Shown here piece after piece: positions 34,378 to 42,184 of a stretch of 64,000 nucleotides of DNA. This stretch comes from Bacteroidota bacterium (GTDB taxonomy: Bacteria > Bacteroidota > Bacteroidia > 2-12-FULL-35-15). The notes beneath the pieces are model-generated. The model saw only the letters and a list, made by a program, of their open reading frames with translations, was not told where the DNA came from and did not search any database. The stretch spans positions 248,001 through 312,000 of the forward strand of contig JAOQAD010000040.1 of assembly GCA_025963775.1 (NCBI GenBank), given 5' to 3'. Every line of letters begins with the position of its first letter. Positions within the stretch are counted from its first letter, which is position 1. The position numbers and the translations under genes were made by a program.

Positions 34378-35109
34378 ATGCACAACTTATATTCTTCCAT
34401 TTTAAAAGCAAAATCACGTGGCAAAAAACAGTTCGCTGTGCTGATCGACCCTGACAAATTCAGCCCCGATGAGCTGCTGAAGCTGGCGGAAGAATCGAAG
34501 GTGGACCTGCTCATGATCGGGGGAAGCATTCTGACCAACGGAAATTTTGAAAAGTGTGTTGAAACGATCAAGAAAAAATCGAAGATCCCGCTGCTTATTT
34601 TCCCGGGAAATAACCTGCAGATCAGCAGCAAGGCAGATGGCATCCTTTTGCTGTCGCTGATCTCGGGACGCAACCCGGAAATGCTGATCGGGAAGCATGT
34701 GATAGCAGCCCCGCTTTTAAAGGCCAGCAGGCTCGAGATCATACCTACGGGCTATATGCTGATCGAAAGCGGGAAACAGACTGCCGCGCTGTACATGAGC
34801 GGCACTGCACCTATCCCGTCGGACAAGGATGACATTGCGATGTGCACTGCCATGGCGGGAGAAATGCTGGGGCTGAAAATGATCTACATGGATGCCGGAA
34901 GCGGCGCAAAGAACTGCGTTCCGGGGCAGATGATAAAAAAAGTAAGTTCGGGGATACAGGTACCGCTGATCATTGGCGGAGGGATCAGCACCCCGGAAAA
35001 GGCCGTAAAAGCATGCAAAGCGGGAGCCGATATTATTGTGGTGGGAAATGCATTGGAAAAGGACAGGTCGCTCCTGAAAAAGATCGCAAATGCCATTCAT
35101 TCATTTTAA
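34378..35109 (+). CDS. Geranylgeranylglyceryl/heptaprenylglyceryl phosphate synthase family (GGGPS, bacterial group)
   Basis: 243 residues, a TIM barrel. Family motifs are clear: VLIDPDKFSPDEL, LLMIGGSILT, FPGNNLQIS, EIIPTGYMLIE, MIYMDAGSGAKN and LIIGGGISTPEKA (phosphate binding). GGGPS joins glycerol-1-phosphate to a polyprenyl diphosphate, the ether-lipid step of archaea; several Bacteroidota have the enzyme. Product chain length is unknown. First gene of a four-gene cluster (GGGPS, ThiE/TenI-like, PnuC/PnuT, NadR-type kinase) with 9- and 12-base gaps and one overlap. Confidence 0.92.
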   Translation: MHNLYSSILKAKSRGKKQFAVLIDPDKFSPDELLKLAEESKVDLLMIGGSILTNGNFEKCVETIKKKSKIPLLIFPGNNLQISSKADGILLLSLISGRNPEMLIGKHVIAAPLLKASRLEIIPTGYMLIESGKQTAALYMSGTAPIPSDKDDIAMCTAMAGEMLGLKMIYMDAGSGAKNCVPGQMIKKVSSGIQVPLIIGGGISTPEKAVKACKAGADIIVVGNALEKDRSLLKKIANAIHSF

Positions 35110-35118
35110 ACGAATTTC

Positions 35119-35754
35119 ATGAAACTGATTGTAATTTCCAGTTCGGGGCAGGTCGACAATGAGGTTGAGATTGTAACGCAGCTTTTTGAGGCGGGCCTTG
35201 AAACATTTCATATCCGCAAGCATAAGCTTTCCACAAGAAAAATGAAAGAGTTCATTGCTGCGATCCCCAAACATTTTCACAACCGCATCGTGATCCATTC
35301 ACATCACAAGCTTGCCCGGAAATTCAATTTAAAGGGAGTCCATCTTACAAAATCACACAAGAAAAAAAACTGGAGGACCTGGCTAACGCTGAAGCTGATC
35401 AGGCTGAAAAATTCAAACATCATCCTGACCACTTCGTACAGCACCATCGGGCAGGTACTTGCCACCAAACAGGATTACAATTACGATTATGTTTTTTTAA
35501 GCCCCATCTTCGACAACTTCAACAGCCGCTTCCAGGGCGGATTTACGGAGCACAGCCTGAAATCGGCATTGCAGAAAACCTCGCTGAAAATTGTAGCACG
35601 GGGCGGCGTGGATATTGTTTCCATTGAAAATGCCAAACGCATCGGCTTCGACGGAATGGCCTTCTACAGCTCGCTCTGGAAGAAAAAAGACCCAGTGGAC
35701 GAGTTCAACAAAGTGGTTGAAAAATTCCAGGAATTAAATATCCCGATCGAATAA
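35119..35754 (+). CDS. ThiE/TenI-like thiamine phosphate synthase family
   Basis: 211 residues of TIM-barrel type. It shows the ThiE/TenI pattern: TFHIRKHKLSTRKM, RIVIHSHHKLARKFNLKGVHL, TTSYSTI, YVFLSPIFDNFNSRFQGGF and VARGGVD near the end. ThiE couples thiazole phosphate to HMP pyrophosphate; TenI is the related thiazole tautomerase. The lysine- and arginine-rich middle (TKSHKKKNWRTW) replaces the usual sequence, and this member is closer to TenI-like proteins. The next genes (PnuC-type transporter, kinase) and a TPP riboswitch 1.2 kb downstream support a thiamine role. Confidence 0.8.
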   Translation: MKLIVISSSGQVDNEVEIVTQLFEAGLETFHIRKHKLSTRKMKEFIAAIPKHFHNRIVIHSHHKLARKFNLKGVHLTKSHKKKNWRTWLTLKLIRLKNSNIILTTSYSTIGQVLATKQDYNYDYVFLSPIFDNFNSRFQGGFTEHSLKSALQKTSLKIVARGGVDIVSIENAKRIGFDGMAFYSSLWKKKDPVDEFNKVVEKFQELNIPIE

Positions 35755-35766
35755 ACATCCCGGGGC

Positions 35767-36390
35767 ATGCACTTATCCGACATTTCAGCTTCCGTTATTT
35801 CAGCAGTAAAAGCGACCAGCATCACCGAATGGCTGATCTTTATCACTGCGCTTGCGTATGTGCTGCTGGCCGCGATCGAAAGCACGTGGTGCTGGCTGTT
35901 CGGGATCATCTCCAGCGCATTGTCGGTTTACCTGTGCTACTCCGGACAACTTTTTCTTGAAAGCGGGCTGAATATCTTTTATGTGATCATCGGCGCTTAT
36001 GGCTGGTACCAATGGCTTTACGGATCTGCATCAAAAACGGAGCTGCCGGTAGTTTCATCCTCACTGAAAAAAAATCTCTTCTTCATTTTCATTGGCCTCC
36101 TGATCTGGATCCCTTTCGGATACACTGCACACAGGTTCTCAACGCAGGCAATGCCCTACCTGGATGCATTCATCACTTCCTTCAGCATTGTGGCCACCTG
36201 GATGACGGCAAAAAAAATACTTGAGAACTGGCTCTACTGGATCGTGATCGATGCGCTTGCTGTTTTCCTGTATGGCTATCGTGAATTTTACCTGATCGCA
36301 TTACTTTACATTATTTATACGATCCTTGCCCTGGCGGGATATATTGCATGGCGCAAAAAGCTGAACACATCATCCGCATCGCACTTATAG
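35767..36390 (+). CDS. PnuC-family vitamin transporter (nicotinamide riboside or thiamine)
   Basis: 207 residues with seven or so membrane helices. PnuC features are present: ESTWCWLFGIISSALSVYLC, YVIIGAYGWYQWLYG (the WxxW segment) and a final TILALAGYIAWRK. The family facilitates diffusion of nicotinamide riboside (PnuC) or thiamine (PnuT). PnuT is common in Bacteroidota next to TPP riboswitches. Here a TPP riboswitch and ThiE-like gene suggest thiamine, while the overlapping NadR-type kinase suggests nicotinamide riboside. The C-terminal 43 bases overlap the kinase gene. Confidence 0.9.
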   Translation: MHLSDISASVISAVKATSITEWLIFITALAYVLLAAIESTWCWLFGIISSALSVYLCYSGQLFLESGLNIFYVIIGAYGWYQWLYGSASKTELPVVSSSLKKNLFFIFIGLLIWIPFGYTAHRFSTQAMPYLDAFITSFSIVATWMTAKKILENWLYWIVIDALAVFLYGYREFYLIALLYIIYTILALAGYIAWRKKLNTSSASHL

Positions 36391-36893
36391 GCCCGGAAAG
36401 CACCGCAAAAAGCACGCTTTCGGAGGCTCTTGCCAATCACTACAACACGGTGTGGGTGAACGAGCATTCGCGTGCCTACCTTGATAAGATCAGCAGGGAT
36501 TATACGCTGGATGATATCCTCGCGATCGCAAAACAGCAATTGCAAACTGAAAATGAGCTGCTGAAAAAAGCAAACAACTTACTTTTTGCAGATACGGAGC
36601 TCATCATTTCGAAAGTGTGGTGCGAAGATGTTTTTCAAACCTGTCCGCCCTGGATCAGCGAAAACATTCTTCCCTACAAATACGACCTCTATCTTCTCAC
36701 CTATCCCGACCTTGAATGGCAGGAAGACCCACTAAGGGAAAACCCGCACCGCAGGCCTTTTTTTTACGACTGGTATGAACGTGAATTAAAAAACATCGGC
36801 GCAGAATATGCCATCATAAAAGGCAGTGGTGATGAGCGTTTCAGGCATTCGCTGGAAGCTGTTGAAAATTTTCTGCAGAAAGCAAAAAAATAA
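36348..36893 (+). CDS. NadR-type AAA kinase (RNK domain)
   Basis: 181 residues. P-loop IGPESTAKSTLSEAL, then WVNEHSRAYLDK and IISKVWCEDVFQ, LLTYPDLEWQEDPLRENPHRR (lid). This is the ribosylnicotinamide kinase domain of NadR without the adenylyltransferase or DNA-binding parts. In the family, it makes NMN from nicotinamide riboside. It overlaps pnuC by 43 bases, so trapping of the transported vitamin by phosphorylation is likely. If the transporter takes thiamine, a thiamine kinase role is possible. About 20 bases later the TPP riboswitch begins. Confidence 0.87.
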   Translation: MAQKAEHIIRIALIGPESTAKSTLSEALANHYNTVWVNEHSRAYLDKISRDYTLDDILAIAKQQLQTENELLKKANNLLFADTELIISKVWCEDVFQTCPPWISENILPYKYDLYLLTYPDLEWQEDPLRENPHRRPFFYDWYERELKNIGAEYAIIKGSGDERFRHSLEAVENFLQKAKK

Positions 36894-36911
36894 TCTATAG
36901 TTTTGTCGCAT

Positions 36912-37092
36912 CAAAAAGGGGTGTCCGTTTCAAATGTTGAATTTTAGAATTGTTGAATTTTAGAATTAATTCTCCAACTCAAAAAATCTAAAATTAAAAA
37001 ATTGGAAAGGGCTGAGATTATACCCAATGTATCCGTTTCCAGAAAACGGCATACATGCACCTGATCAGGATCATGCCTGCGTAGGGAATAGG
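36912..37092 (+). ncRNA. TPP riboswitch (THI element) with two insertions
   Basis: GGGGTGTCCG at 36918-36927 (P2 strand), GCTGAGATTATACCC at 37011-37025, ACCTGATCAGGATCATGCC at 37059-37077 and GCGTAGGGAA at 37079-37088 match the TPP aptamer. Two stretches are unusual. The P3 arm carries about 85 AT-rich bases with a tandem 16-base duplication (36935-36950 and 36951-36966). Between the ACCC strand and ACCTGATC lies a 34-base hairpin (37026-37058, ATGTAT-CCGTTT paired with AAACGG-CATACAT). It precedes the TonB receptor at 37158, so it likely regulates that gene by thiamine pyrophosphate. It probably acts on translation or termination; no clear terminator hairpin is seen. Confidence 0.9.
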
Positions 37093-37157
37093 TATTGTTA
37101 AAAATAATAGTAGCTGCTTGCTCCTTTGCTGCTATATGTTTAACAAAAAAATAAATC

Positions 37158-39611
37158 ATGCATTACTTAAAAACAATTTTAACAGGCAGCCTGCTCGCCG
37201 CTTCTGCTATGGCATTTTCACAGCTCAGCATTTCAGGAAAAGTAATTTCAAAAAAGAGCGGGGAAAGCATTCCCGGCGCAACGGTGAGCATTGACCGTAC
37301 GTTCATTGCCACGCAAAGCAAAAGCGACGGAAGCTTTGAAGTAAAAAATTTAAGGCCGGGCGCGTATGTGCTGCATGTTTTTTTCATCGGCTACGAAACA
37401 TTTACCGACAGCATCCAGCTGAATGACAACAAAACAATGAATGTTGAACTGGAAGAAAGCACGGTGATGATGGATGAAGTGATCGTGTCGTCCACCCGCG
37501 CAGACCAGAAATCCGCGATGGCATACACAACGATCAGCAAACAACAAATTGCAGAACAGAACCTCGGACAGGACCTTCCCTACCTGCTGAACCAGCAGCC
37601 TTCGGTGGTGACGACTTCAGATGCAGGTGCGGGAGTTGGCTATACCGGCATCCGGATCCGCGGCATCGATGCAACGCGCGTGAATGTGACCATCAACGGC
37701 ATTCCTGTGAACGATGCAGAATCGCAGGGGACTTACTGGGTCGACCTCCCGGACATTGCTTCGAGCATCGACAACATCCAGCTGCAGCGCGGAGTGGGCA
37801 CTTCCACCAATGGCGCCGGTGCTTTCGGCGGAAGCCTGAACATACAGACCACGAAATTAAACCCGAAGGGATATGCCGAATGGAACAGCTCTTTCGGATC
37901 ATTCAATACGATGAAGAACACGGTGAATGTGGGCAGCGGGCTCATCAACGATAAGTTCGCGGTGGATGCGCGCTTGTCCAGGATAAGCTCCGATGGCTTT
38001 ATCGACCGCGCCAGCTCTGACCTCCGCTCCTATTATTTATCGGCAGGATATTACGGCAAAAAGAACATCATCAAGTTCATCACCTTTACAGGATATGAAG
38101 AAACGTACCAGGCCTGGTACGGAATTCCGCAGTCGAGGCTGAAGGGAGATGATGCAGGCATGAATGATTACATCTTCAACAATTACCTGGATGCGGAAGA
38201 AGCAAGCAACCTGCTGAATTCGGGCAGCCGGACTTATAATCCATACACCTACAGCAACCAGGTTGACCATTATGTGCAGAGCTATTACCAGCTGCATTTT
38301 TCGCATGAGTTCAACCGTAACTGGAACAGCAATGTTGCGCTGCATTACACCAAAGGAAAAGGCTATTACGAGGAATTTAAAAAGGGACAATCCTTCTCTG
38401 GCTACGGCTTGCCGGATGTGTACATCGGCACTGATACCATCACCGGCGGCAACCTTGTGCGCAGACGCTGGCTCGATAATGATTTTTACGGCGCTACTTT
38501 TTCATTGCAGTACAACAGCCTGAAAAAATCATCCGCTGTGCTCGGCGGCGCATGGAACAATTATAACGGACTGCATTACGGTGAGATCATTTGGGCGCAA
38601 TATGCCGTGAACAGCGACATCCATCAGCACTATTACAACGACACTGCAAACAAAAGTGATTTCAATATTTTTCTGAAAGCGAATTACGCGGTGACAAAAA
38701 AGCTCAGTGTTTTTGCAGACATCCAATACAGGATGGTGAACTATTCATTCCCTGGATTTGATGACAGCCTGCGGAATGTAACACAATCAGCAGCGCTTTC
38801 CTTCTTTAATCCAAAAGCGGGGATCAATTATGAGCTCAACGCGAATGCCAGTGTTTATGCATCGTACAGCGTTGGAAACAAAGAGCCGGGAAGGGATGAT
38901 TATACGCAGTCGACACCAACAAGCAGGCCGAAGCCGGAAACACTGAACGACCTGGAGATCGGCTACAGGCATTCAGGAAAAAAAGCAATGTGGACATTGA
39001 ATGCCTATTACATGGATTATAAGAACCAACTGGTCCTTACCGGGGAGATCAACGATGTGGGGGCTTACAACAGGACAAACGTGGCGAAGAGCTACCGCGA
39101 AGGAATTGAAGCGGAGCTCGGAGTAAAGATCTTAAAGTCATTGAGCTGGACTGCGAACATCACACTGAGCAAAAACAAGATCAAAGACTTTAAAGAATAC
39201 ATCGATAATTACGACAGCACGGCGCAGAGCGTGATTGTTTACAAAGAAAGCGATATCGCCTTTTCGCCCTCTGTTATCGCGGGAAGCACCATTACCTTTG
39301 AGCCTGTTAAGAATTTAAGATTCAGCTTCATCAGCAAATATGTGGGCAGGCAGTATCTTGATAATACTTCCAACGAAGAGCGCAGGCTGGATGCTTTTTT
39401 TGTGAACGACCTGCGGATCAATTACAGCATCAAAACGAAACTGATCCCGGAGATCGGCTTTACGCTGGCAATTAACAACCTGTTCGGGGAGCAATACGAA
39501 TCGAATGGCTATACCTGGGGCTATATTGCCGGAGGTAAGCATACCGTTGAAAATTTTTATTTCCCGCAGGCAGGAACAAACTATCTTGCAGGATTCACAT
39601 TAAAATTCTAA
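37158..39611 (+). CDS. TonB-dependent receptor, probable thiamine (precursor) importer
   Basis: 817 residues. Signal peptide (cleavage near AMAFSQ). A carboxypeptidase-regulatory-like domain covers about 23-105 (SISGKVISKKSGESIPGATVSI). The plug lies at about 115-230 (DEVIVSSTRADQKSAMAYTTIS, VTINGIPVNDAESQG, LPDIASSIDNIQLQRGVGTS). The barrel ends in FYFPQAGTNYLAGFTLKF. Predicted to import thiamine or a precursor because a TPP riboswitch lies directly upstream. Such receptors are known in Bacteroidota as OMR1-type thiamine receptors. Ends 6 bases before the Nudix gene, which may share its regulation. Confidence 0.9.
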   Translation: MHYLKTILTGSLLAASAMAFSQLSISGKVISKKSGESIPGATVSIDRTFIATQSKSDGSFEVKNLRPGAYVLHVFFIGYETFTDSIQLNDNKTMNVELEESTVMMDEVIVSSTRADQKSAMAYTTISKQQIAEQNLGQDLPYLLNQQPSVVTTSDAGAGVGYTGIRIRGIDATRVNVTINGIPVNDAESQGTYWVDLPDIASSIDNIQLQRGVGTSTNGAGAFGGSLNIQTTKLNPKGYAEWNSSFGSFNTMKNTVNVGSGLINDKFAVDARLSRISSDGFIDRASSDLRSYYLSAGYYGKKNIIKFITFTGYEETYQAWYGIPQSRLKGDDAGMNDYIFNNYLDAEEASNLLNSGSRTYNPYTYSNQVDHYVQSYYQLHFSHEFNRNWNSNVALHYTKGKGYYEEFKKGQSFSGYGLPDVYIGTDTITGGNLVRRRWLDNDFYGATFSLQYNSLKKSSAVLGGAWNNYNGLHYGEIIWAQYAVNSDIHQHYYNDTANKSDFNIFLKANYAVTKKLSVFADIQYRMVNYSFPGFDDSLRNVTQSAALSFFNPKAGINYELNANASVYASYSVGNKEPGRDDYTQSTPTSRPKPETLNDLEIGYRHSGKKAMWTLNAYYMDYKNQLVLTGEINDVGAYNRTNVAKSYREGIEAELGVKILKSLSWTANITLSKNKIKDFKEYIDNYDSTAQSVIVYKESDIAFSPSVIAGSTITFEPVKNLRFSFISKYVGRQYLDNTSNEERRLDAFFVNDLRINYSIKTKLIPEIGFTLAINNLFGEQYESNGYTWGYIAGGKHTVENFYFPQAGTNYLAGFTLKF

Positions 39612-39617
39612 GGCTTC

Positions 39618-40169
39618 ATGACAGAGATAAAAAAGTGGGAGCTGCTTTCGGAGGAAGAAATTTCACCGAGCAAGTGGTTCCCTTTATTCAGGCACACGGT
39701 AAAGCTACCGGGCGGACATATAATGGACGATTATTTTATTTCGAAGCTGGGTGATGTTTCGATGGTGGTGCCGGTAACGGAGAATGATGAATTTATTTTC
39801 GTGAGGCAGTACAAGCATGGCATCCGGGAGATCACGCTTGAGTTCCCTGCCGGGATCGTGGAAGAAGGCCAGACACCGCTCTGCGCCGCTTATGCAGAAC
39901 TGGAACAGGAAACAGGCGCCGCTGCAGATAACATTGTTTTGCTTGGTGAATTAAAAACGCTTCCTTCTAAAAATTTCTCCACGCTTTATGGATATGTGGC
40001 GAAGCGTGCAAAGATCATTAAACCACAAAAACCGGATGTTTCGGAAGAGATCGAAGTGGTGATGCTTACTGCGAAAGAAGTGGAAGAGAAGATCATCAGC
40101 GGGGAGATCAACTGTTCGGATACCATCGCACTGTACACTTTGTACAAATTGAAATCGAACCTTAAATAG
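39618..40169 (+). CDS. Nudix hydrolase, ADP-ribose pyrophosphatase-like
   Basis: 183 residues. Nudix box from LEFPAGIVEEGQ onward, with AAYAELEQETGA (Glu-rich metal site GxxxxxExxxxxxxREUxEE-like; here the Arg is replaced by Leu in AELEQETG). Upstream strands FISKLGDVSMVVPVTENDEF resemble ADP-ribose pyrophosphatases. Its exact substrate is open. It follows the receptor by 6 bases and may be on the TPP-controlled transcript; thiamine-linked Nudix activity is possible. Its stop overlaps that of the convergent GSCFA gene by 8 bases. Confidence 0.82.
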   Translation: MTEIKKWELLSEEEISPSKWFPLFRHTVKLPGGHIMDDYFISKLGDVSMVVPVTENDEFIFVRQYKHGIREITLEFPAGIVEEGQTPLCAAYAELEQETGAAADNIVLLGELKTLPSKNFSTLYGYVAKRAKIIKPQKPDVSEEIEVVMLTAKEVEEKIISGEINCSDTIALYTLYKLKSNLK

Positions 40170-41139
40170 CTTTGAAATGATCCAGCTCCGTTTTGAGATC
40201 TAAGAATGGATATCTTTTTTGCAGTTGAACACAGCGTGCTTCAAATGTGCTTTTGAACTTTTTATGCGCTTCCGAATTTTCATTGAAAGGGCGGTGCTTT
40301 GCGGCATCAAGCAGTTCGCGGATGCTTTTATATAACTCTTTCGCTTCATTATCAAACAACACTTCTTTCAGCTTTTCAAAAACATAGCTTACCGCCTGTT
40401 CGCTGGGATGCACGAGATCATCTTTGTAAAAACGGTAATCCCTGAGATCGTCGATCACCAGCTCGTAAGCGGGAAAATAAAAAACGTTGCCATGCTTTTC
40501 CACCAGCCTGTGCACCGACTGAAGAAGAATGGATTTACTTAAATTATTCTCCACCACTCCGTCGCGGATATAACGCACGGGACTTACCGTTAACACGATC
40601 TTCAACCCGGGATTCAGCTTTTTAAGCTCCTTAAATAATGTATCGTATGCTGCAATGATCTCATCTGTGCTCAGCAATGATTTTGTAAATTTCTTCTGCG
40701 GGACTTTATGGCAATTCCCGACCGCAATGCCGGATTCTTTGTGTTTGTAGGAGAATGCTGAACCGAAGGTAATGAACAGCCATCTTGCATCCTTCAGCTG
40801 TTCGTGCCCGGCGTTAAGGGATGTATTGGTCTGCTGCAAACATGCCTCTTTCCCGGCATCCGAGAAACGGCTGTGATGCTCCCAGGAATTCCAGCTTTCA
40901 TTTGCAAAGAACAATTCCTCTTCTTTTAAAGGATCATTGTACAGGTACCTGCTCACCGCTTTTCCAATCGCCAGGGGATTATACAACACGCCATGCGGAT
41001 TGATCAGTGTGCTAAGCTTTTGTTCGTTCATTTTTTCGCCGATGCTTTCAGCAAAACAGGAGCCAATGAACATGAGCTTATCGCTGTAGCTGAGCTGCTG
41101 AGGGAAAGGAGGAATGGGGAATTGAAGATGGAAGTGCAT
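40162..41139 (-). CDS. GSCFA-domain protein
   Basis: 325 residues from ATG 41139; a TTG start at 41145 adds two residues. The signature IGSCFAESIG is at about 27-36 of the protein, followed by INPHGVLYNPLAIG, VGNCHKVPQKKFTKSLLS and the C-terminal FYKDDLVHPSEQAVSYVFEKL. GSCFA is a Bacteroidota family of SGNH-hydrolase-like fold of unknown substrate; the DLVHPS segment resembles the Asp-His of SGNH esterases. Convergent with the Nudix gene. Confidence 0.9.
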   Translation of the reverse strand: MHFHLQFPIPPFPQQLSYSDKLMFIGSCFAESIGEKMNEQKLSTLINPHGVLYNPLAIGKAVSRYLYNDPLKEEELFFANESWNSWEHHSRFSDAGKEACLQQTNTSLNAGHEQLKDARWLFITFGSAFSYKHKESGIAVGNCHKVPQKKFTKSLLSTDEIIAAYDTLFKELKKLNPGLKIVLTVSPVRYIRDGVVENNLSKSILLQSVHRLVEKHGNVFYFPAYELVIDDLRDYRFYKDDLVHPSEQAVSYVFEKLKEVLFDNEAKELYKSIRELLDAAKHRPFNENSEAHKKFKSTFEARCVQLQKRYPFLDLKTELDHFKAI

Positions 41140-41517
41140 GCTCAAAGATAAGCATTTGCATAAATACCCCTGTCAGGGTTTGGAACCCTGACAGGGGTAT
41201 ACTTAGCAGAAGTATTTTAGCCAGATTCACAGATTTTTTCCGGATTTAAGTTGCGCAGGTAATCGCTCTCAAATTATTAAGTCATCCCGTGCCTGACACG
41301 GGATCTCACTATAATTATGAGTTGAGGGGAATCCTGCTAACCGGAACAGTACGTAGAGATGCCGTGTCGGAGCACGGCATGACGAAAACGAGTACGTTCT
41401 CGTTCTGGCTACTATGATCAAATAAGCCTCTGTCAGGGTTTTGAACCCTGTCAGGGTTTAGAAATTAAATCTTGTGCTGGAATAAGCTCCCCCGGGCAAG
41501 CTCGGGATAACAAGCAA
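41140..41517. repeat. 378-base intergenic block of inverted repeats
   Basis: No gene is seen. Elements: a perfect palindrome with 17-bp arms and a 3-base loop at 41164-41200; an imperfect inverted pair at 41281-41301 and 41362-41383 (GTCATCCCGTGCCTGACACGG and GCCGTGTCGGAGCACGGCATGAC); a second copy of the CAGGGTT-TTG-AACCCTG unit at 41431-41457. They resemble dispersed intergenic repeats of Bacteroidota and may be REP-like or miniature elements. The palindromes could form strong hairpins after the GSCFA and LRR genes. Confidence 0.75.
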
Positions 41518-42150
41518 CTATTGCTGGCATTTGCAATACGGGGAGAAATAGATCTTTGTTGAAGGCAGCAGCGACTGTACGCGCTCCTGTTCCGCATCAG
41601 GGATAAGGATCACGCGAAGGTCGAGCACGAGAAGTTTTTTTAAGTTCCTGATCTCGGATGGGAATTTATCCACGTTATTGCTCCAGAGATCCATGTTCTT
41701 TAAATTCACAAGTGAGCCGATCTGCGGTGGAAGGCTGCTGATCTCATTCTGGTTGACATTCAGGTACTGCAGCATTTTTAATTCGCCGATCTCTTTCGGG
41801 AGCGTTTCAATATCATTTTTGGAAAGGATGAGGATCTGCAGGCTTTTTAATTCACCGATCTCTGCGGGAATTTCAGAGATGCTGTTCTTGCTGAGATCGA
41901 GGTACTGGAGGTTCTTAAACTGAAAAATTTCTTTCGGAAACTCTTTGTAATGTTTCTTGCGCAGTTCCAGCTTGATCACTTTATCCGGATTTTTCATTGC
42001 CTCCGGAATGCTTGTATAGGCAGTAAGCGTATCGAGTGTGAGGGAATCGAGGAGCTGGGTTTGGGCTGATATTCTTGTACACAGGCCTGCTAATAAGAGC
42101 AGGATCATGCTAAAAGATTTCAATGCTTTATAATTTATTTTTTTTAACAC
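41518..42150 (-). CDS. Exported leucine-rich repeat protein
   Basis: 210 residues with a signal peptide (cleavage near RISAQT). Six leucine-rich repeats of 23 residues lie at about 60-180 (LQYLDLSKNSISEIP, LQILILSKNDIETLP, LQYLNVNQNEISSLP, LKNMDLWSNNVDKFP). The C-terminus ends in a Cys pair (YCKCQQ). LRRs give a protein-binding surface; ligand unknown. Monocistronic, 34 bases downstream of ribF on the same strand, so possibly co-transcribed with it. Confidence 0.9.
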   Translation of the reverse strand: MLKKINYKALKSFSMILLLLAGLCTRISAQTQLLDSLTLDTLTAYTSIPEAMKNPDKVIKLELRKKHYKEFPKEIFQFKNLQYLDLSKNSISEIPAEIGELKSLQILILSKNDIETLPKEIGELKMLQYLNVNQNEISSLPPQIGSLVNLKNMDLWSNNVDKFPSEIRNLKKLLVLDLRVILIPDAEQERVQSLLPSTKIYFSPYCKCQQ

Positions 42151-42184
42151 AGGGGAACGAGTTAAGGGAGTTTCACAGAGAGGT

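Noticed and set aside
36935-36966. Tandem 16-base duplication as a separate minisatellite
   Set aside because: Only two copies, and it lies inside the P3 arm of the TPP riboswitch, where it is better explained as an insertion in that RNA.
41140-41517. CRISPR array
   Set aside because: Repeated units are palindromes of different types, not regular direct repeats with unique spacers, and no cas gene is present.
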